A DNA stretch of 8,547 nt from Candidatus Omnitrophota bacterium (GTDB lineage Bacteria; Omnitrophota; Gorgyraeia; Duberdicusellales; 4484-171), in NCBI GenBank assembly GCA_023818995.1, contig JAMWDA010000065.1:1-8547 (forward strand). The letters run 5' to 3'. Made by a program: the position numbers and the translations under genes. The notes under the pieces are model-generated. The model did no database searches. It saw only the letters and a program-made list of their open reading frames with translations, and was not told where the DNA came from. Below, piece after piece: positions 8,111 through 8,547 of the stretch (position 1 is its first letter; each line of letters begins with the position of its first letter).

Positions 8111-8374
8111 TCATTTGTGAAGATTAAGTTCTTTTAAAATATCGTTATATTTCTTCAAATCTTTTTTCTTAAGATAAGATAAAAGGCGTCTCCGTCTACC
8201 TACCAGCATTAAGAGACCTCGACGAGAGTGAAAGTCTTTCTTATACTTTTTTAAATGGTCTGTAAGATGTTTTATCCTTTCCGTTAGAAGAGCAACCTGT
8301 ACATACGCAGAACCAGTATCGTTAGGATGTTCTTTAAATTTATCAATAATAATTCTCTTTTTTAATTTATCCAT
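8111..8374 (-). CDS. rpsO: 30S ribosomal protein S15
   Basis: S15 binds a three-way junction of 16S rRNA early in 30S assembly and contributes to an intersubunit bridge. The 87-residue protein is full length (family about 85-90). It carries the signature DTGSAYVQVALLTERI (19-34), HLTDHLKKYKKDFHSRRGLL (36-55) and LVGRRRRLLSYL (57-68). The N-terminus MDKLKKRIIIDKF is two residues shorter than the common form but aligns well, so the ATG at 8374 is the best start. No Shine-Dalgarno sequence precedes it (TATTATATTATTT-ATG). The promoter spacing places the transcription start at or beside this ATG, implying a leaderless message. S15 often represses its own synthesis through a structured leader, which would be absent here. 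It is the first gene of the operon and is followed after one base by pnp, the widely conserved rpsO-pnp pair. Confidence 0.97.
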   Translation of the reverse strand: MDKLKKRIIIDKFKEHPNDTGSAYVQVALLTERIKHLTDHLKKYKKDFHSRRGLLMLVGRRRRLLSYLKKKDLKKYNDILKELNLHK

Positions 8375-8381
8375 AAATAAT

Positions 8382-8410
8382 ATAATACATCTTTAAAAAT
8401 TATTTGTCAA
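8382..8410 (-). promoter_or_regulatory. sigma-70-type promoter of the rpsO-pnp-ftsK operon
   Basis: Read on the - strand, a perfect TTGACA (8410-8405) and TATTAT (8387-8382, five of six to TATAAT) are separated by exactly 17 nt. With the -10 box ending at -7, the predicted +1 is about 8375, the base just before the rpsO ATG (8374). This makes it the likely main promoter for the leftward gene cluster and predicts a leader of about zero to two nucleotides. The match was made by eye; the surrounding DNA is AT-rich, but a perfect -35 with ideal spacing is uncommon by chance. Confidence 0.75.
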
Positions 8411-8547
8411 TACATAGGTTTCCTGGAGTTTACCCATTTTTTCACACATCCATAAATGAAAAGATAAGCTGAGGTGGTCCTATTTTATATTTCCCCCTAT
8501 CCTCATTCCATTTCCATTTTGTATTAAAAAGAATTCTATATATCCCA
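8411..8547. other. unassigned spacer upstream of the operon; possible gene tail on - strand
   Basis: No recognisable gene or RNA is visible here. One - strand frame stays open from the window edge to a TGA at 8442-8444, giving a 34-residue end (NTKWKWNEDRGKYKIG, then PPQLIFSFMDV). This stretch is less AT-rich than 8375-8410, which would fit the 3' end of an upstream gene cut by the window edge. It resembles neither TruB nor RibF, the usual rpsO neighbours, as far as I can tell. An open frame of this length is not significant by itself, and it may be plain intergenic DNA. No convincing terminator stem with a T-run lies between its stop and the rpsO promoter. Confidence 0.25.

Noticed and set aside
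8421..8438. Weak stem GGGT...ACCT upstream of the rpsO promoter, considered as a terminator or S15-binding leader
   Set aside because: Only four pairs including one G-U, no T-run, and it lies upstream of the predicted transcription start.

Overview
This is an AT-rich (about 30% G+C by eye), gene-dense stretch of a bacterial chromosome. Bacterial-type S15, PNPase, FtsK and RodZ rule out an archaeon or eukaryote. RodZ suggests a rod-shaped, MreB-using cell. The order rpsO-pnp-ftsK-rodZ-rimO-pgsA-pgpA resembles the conserved rpsO-pnp ... ftsK-rimO-pgsA neighbourhood known from Firmicutes and various anaerobic or uncultured phyla. The proteins are diverged enough that I cannot name a taxon; an uncultured AT-rich anaerobe is a guess.

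Layout. Positions 1-79 are a short AT-rich leader for thpR, the only gene on the + strand (80-640). All other genes are on the - strand and read leftward as one tight cluster. They are rpsO (8374-8111), pnp (8109-6028), ftsK (6028-3764), rodZ (3761-2919), rimO (2916-1662, frameshifted), pgsA (1645-1079) and pgpA (1076-618). Junctions are -1, 1, 2, 2, 2 and 16 nt, which strongly suggests a single operon. thpR and pgpA converge and overlap tail to tail by 23 bp. A good sigma-70-type promoter (TTGACA, 17 nt, TATTAT) sits directly before rpsO and would start transcription at or next to its ATG. The last 173 bp hold that promoter and an unassigned spacer or possible gene tail.

How the genes fit together. 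The front of the operon covers translation and RNA turnover (S15, PNPase). The middle covers chromosome segregation and cell shape (FtsK, RodZ). The end covers ribosome modification (RimO on S12) and the two last steps of phosphatidylglycerol synthesis (PgsA makes PGP, PgpA removes its phosphate). thpR is an RNA 2',3'-cyclic phosphodiesterase that in many genomes lies in this same region near cinA/recA.

The main points for a second look are a 1-nt frameshift in rimO between two of its cluster-binding cysteines, the apparently leaderless rpsO transcript, and the use of near-identical stop/start junctions without Shine-Dalgarno sequences (TAATAATG) inside the operon. I see no CRISPR array, RNA gene, intact mobile element or defence system. 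The window is essentially a housekeeping operon.
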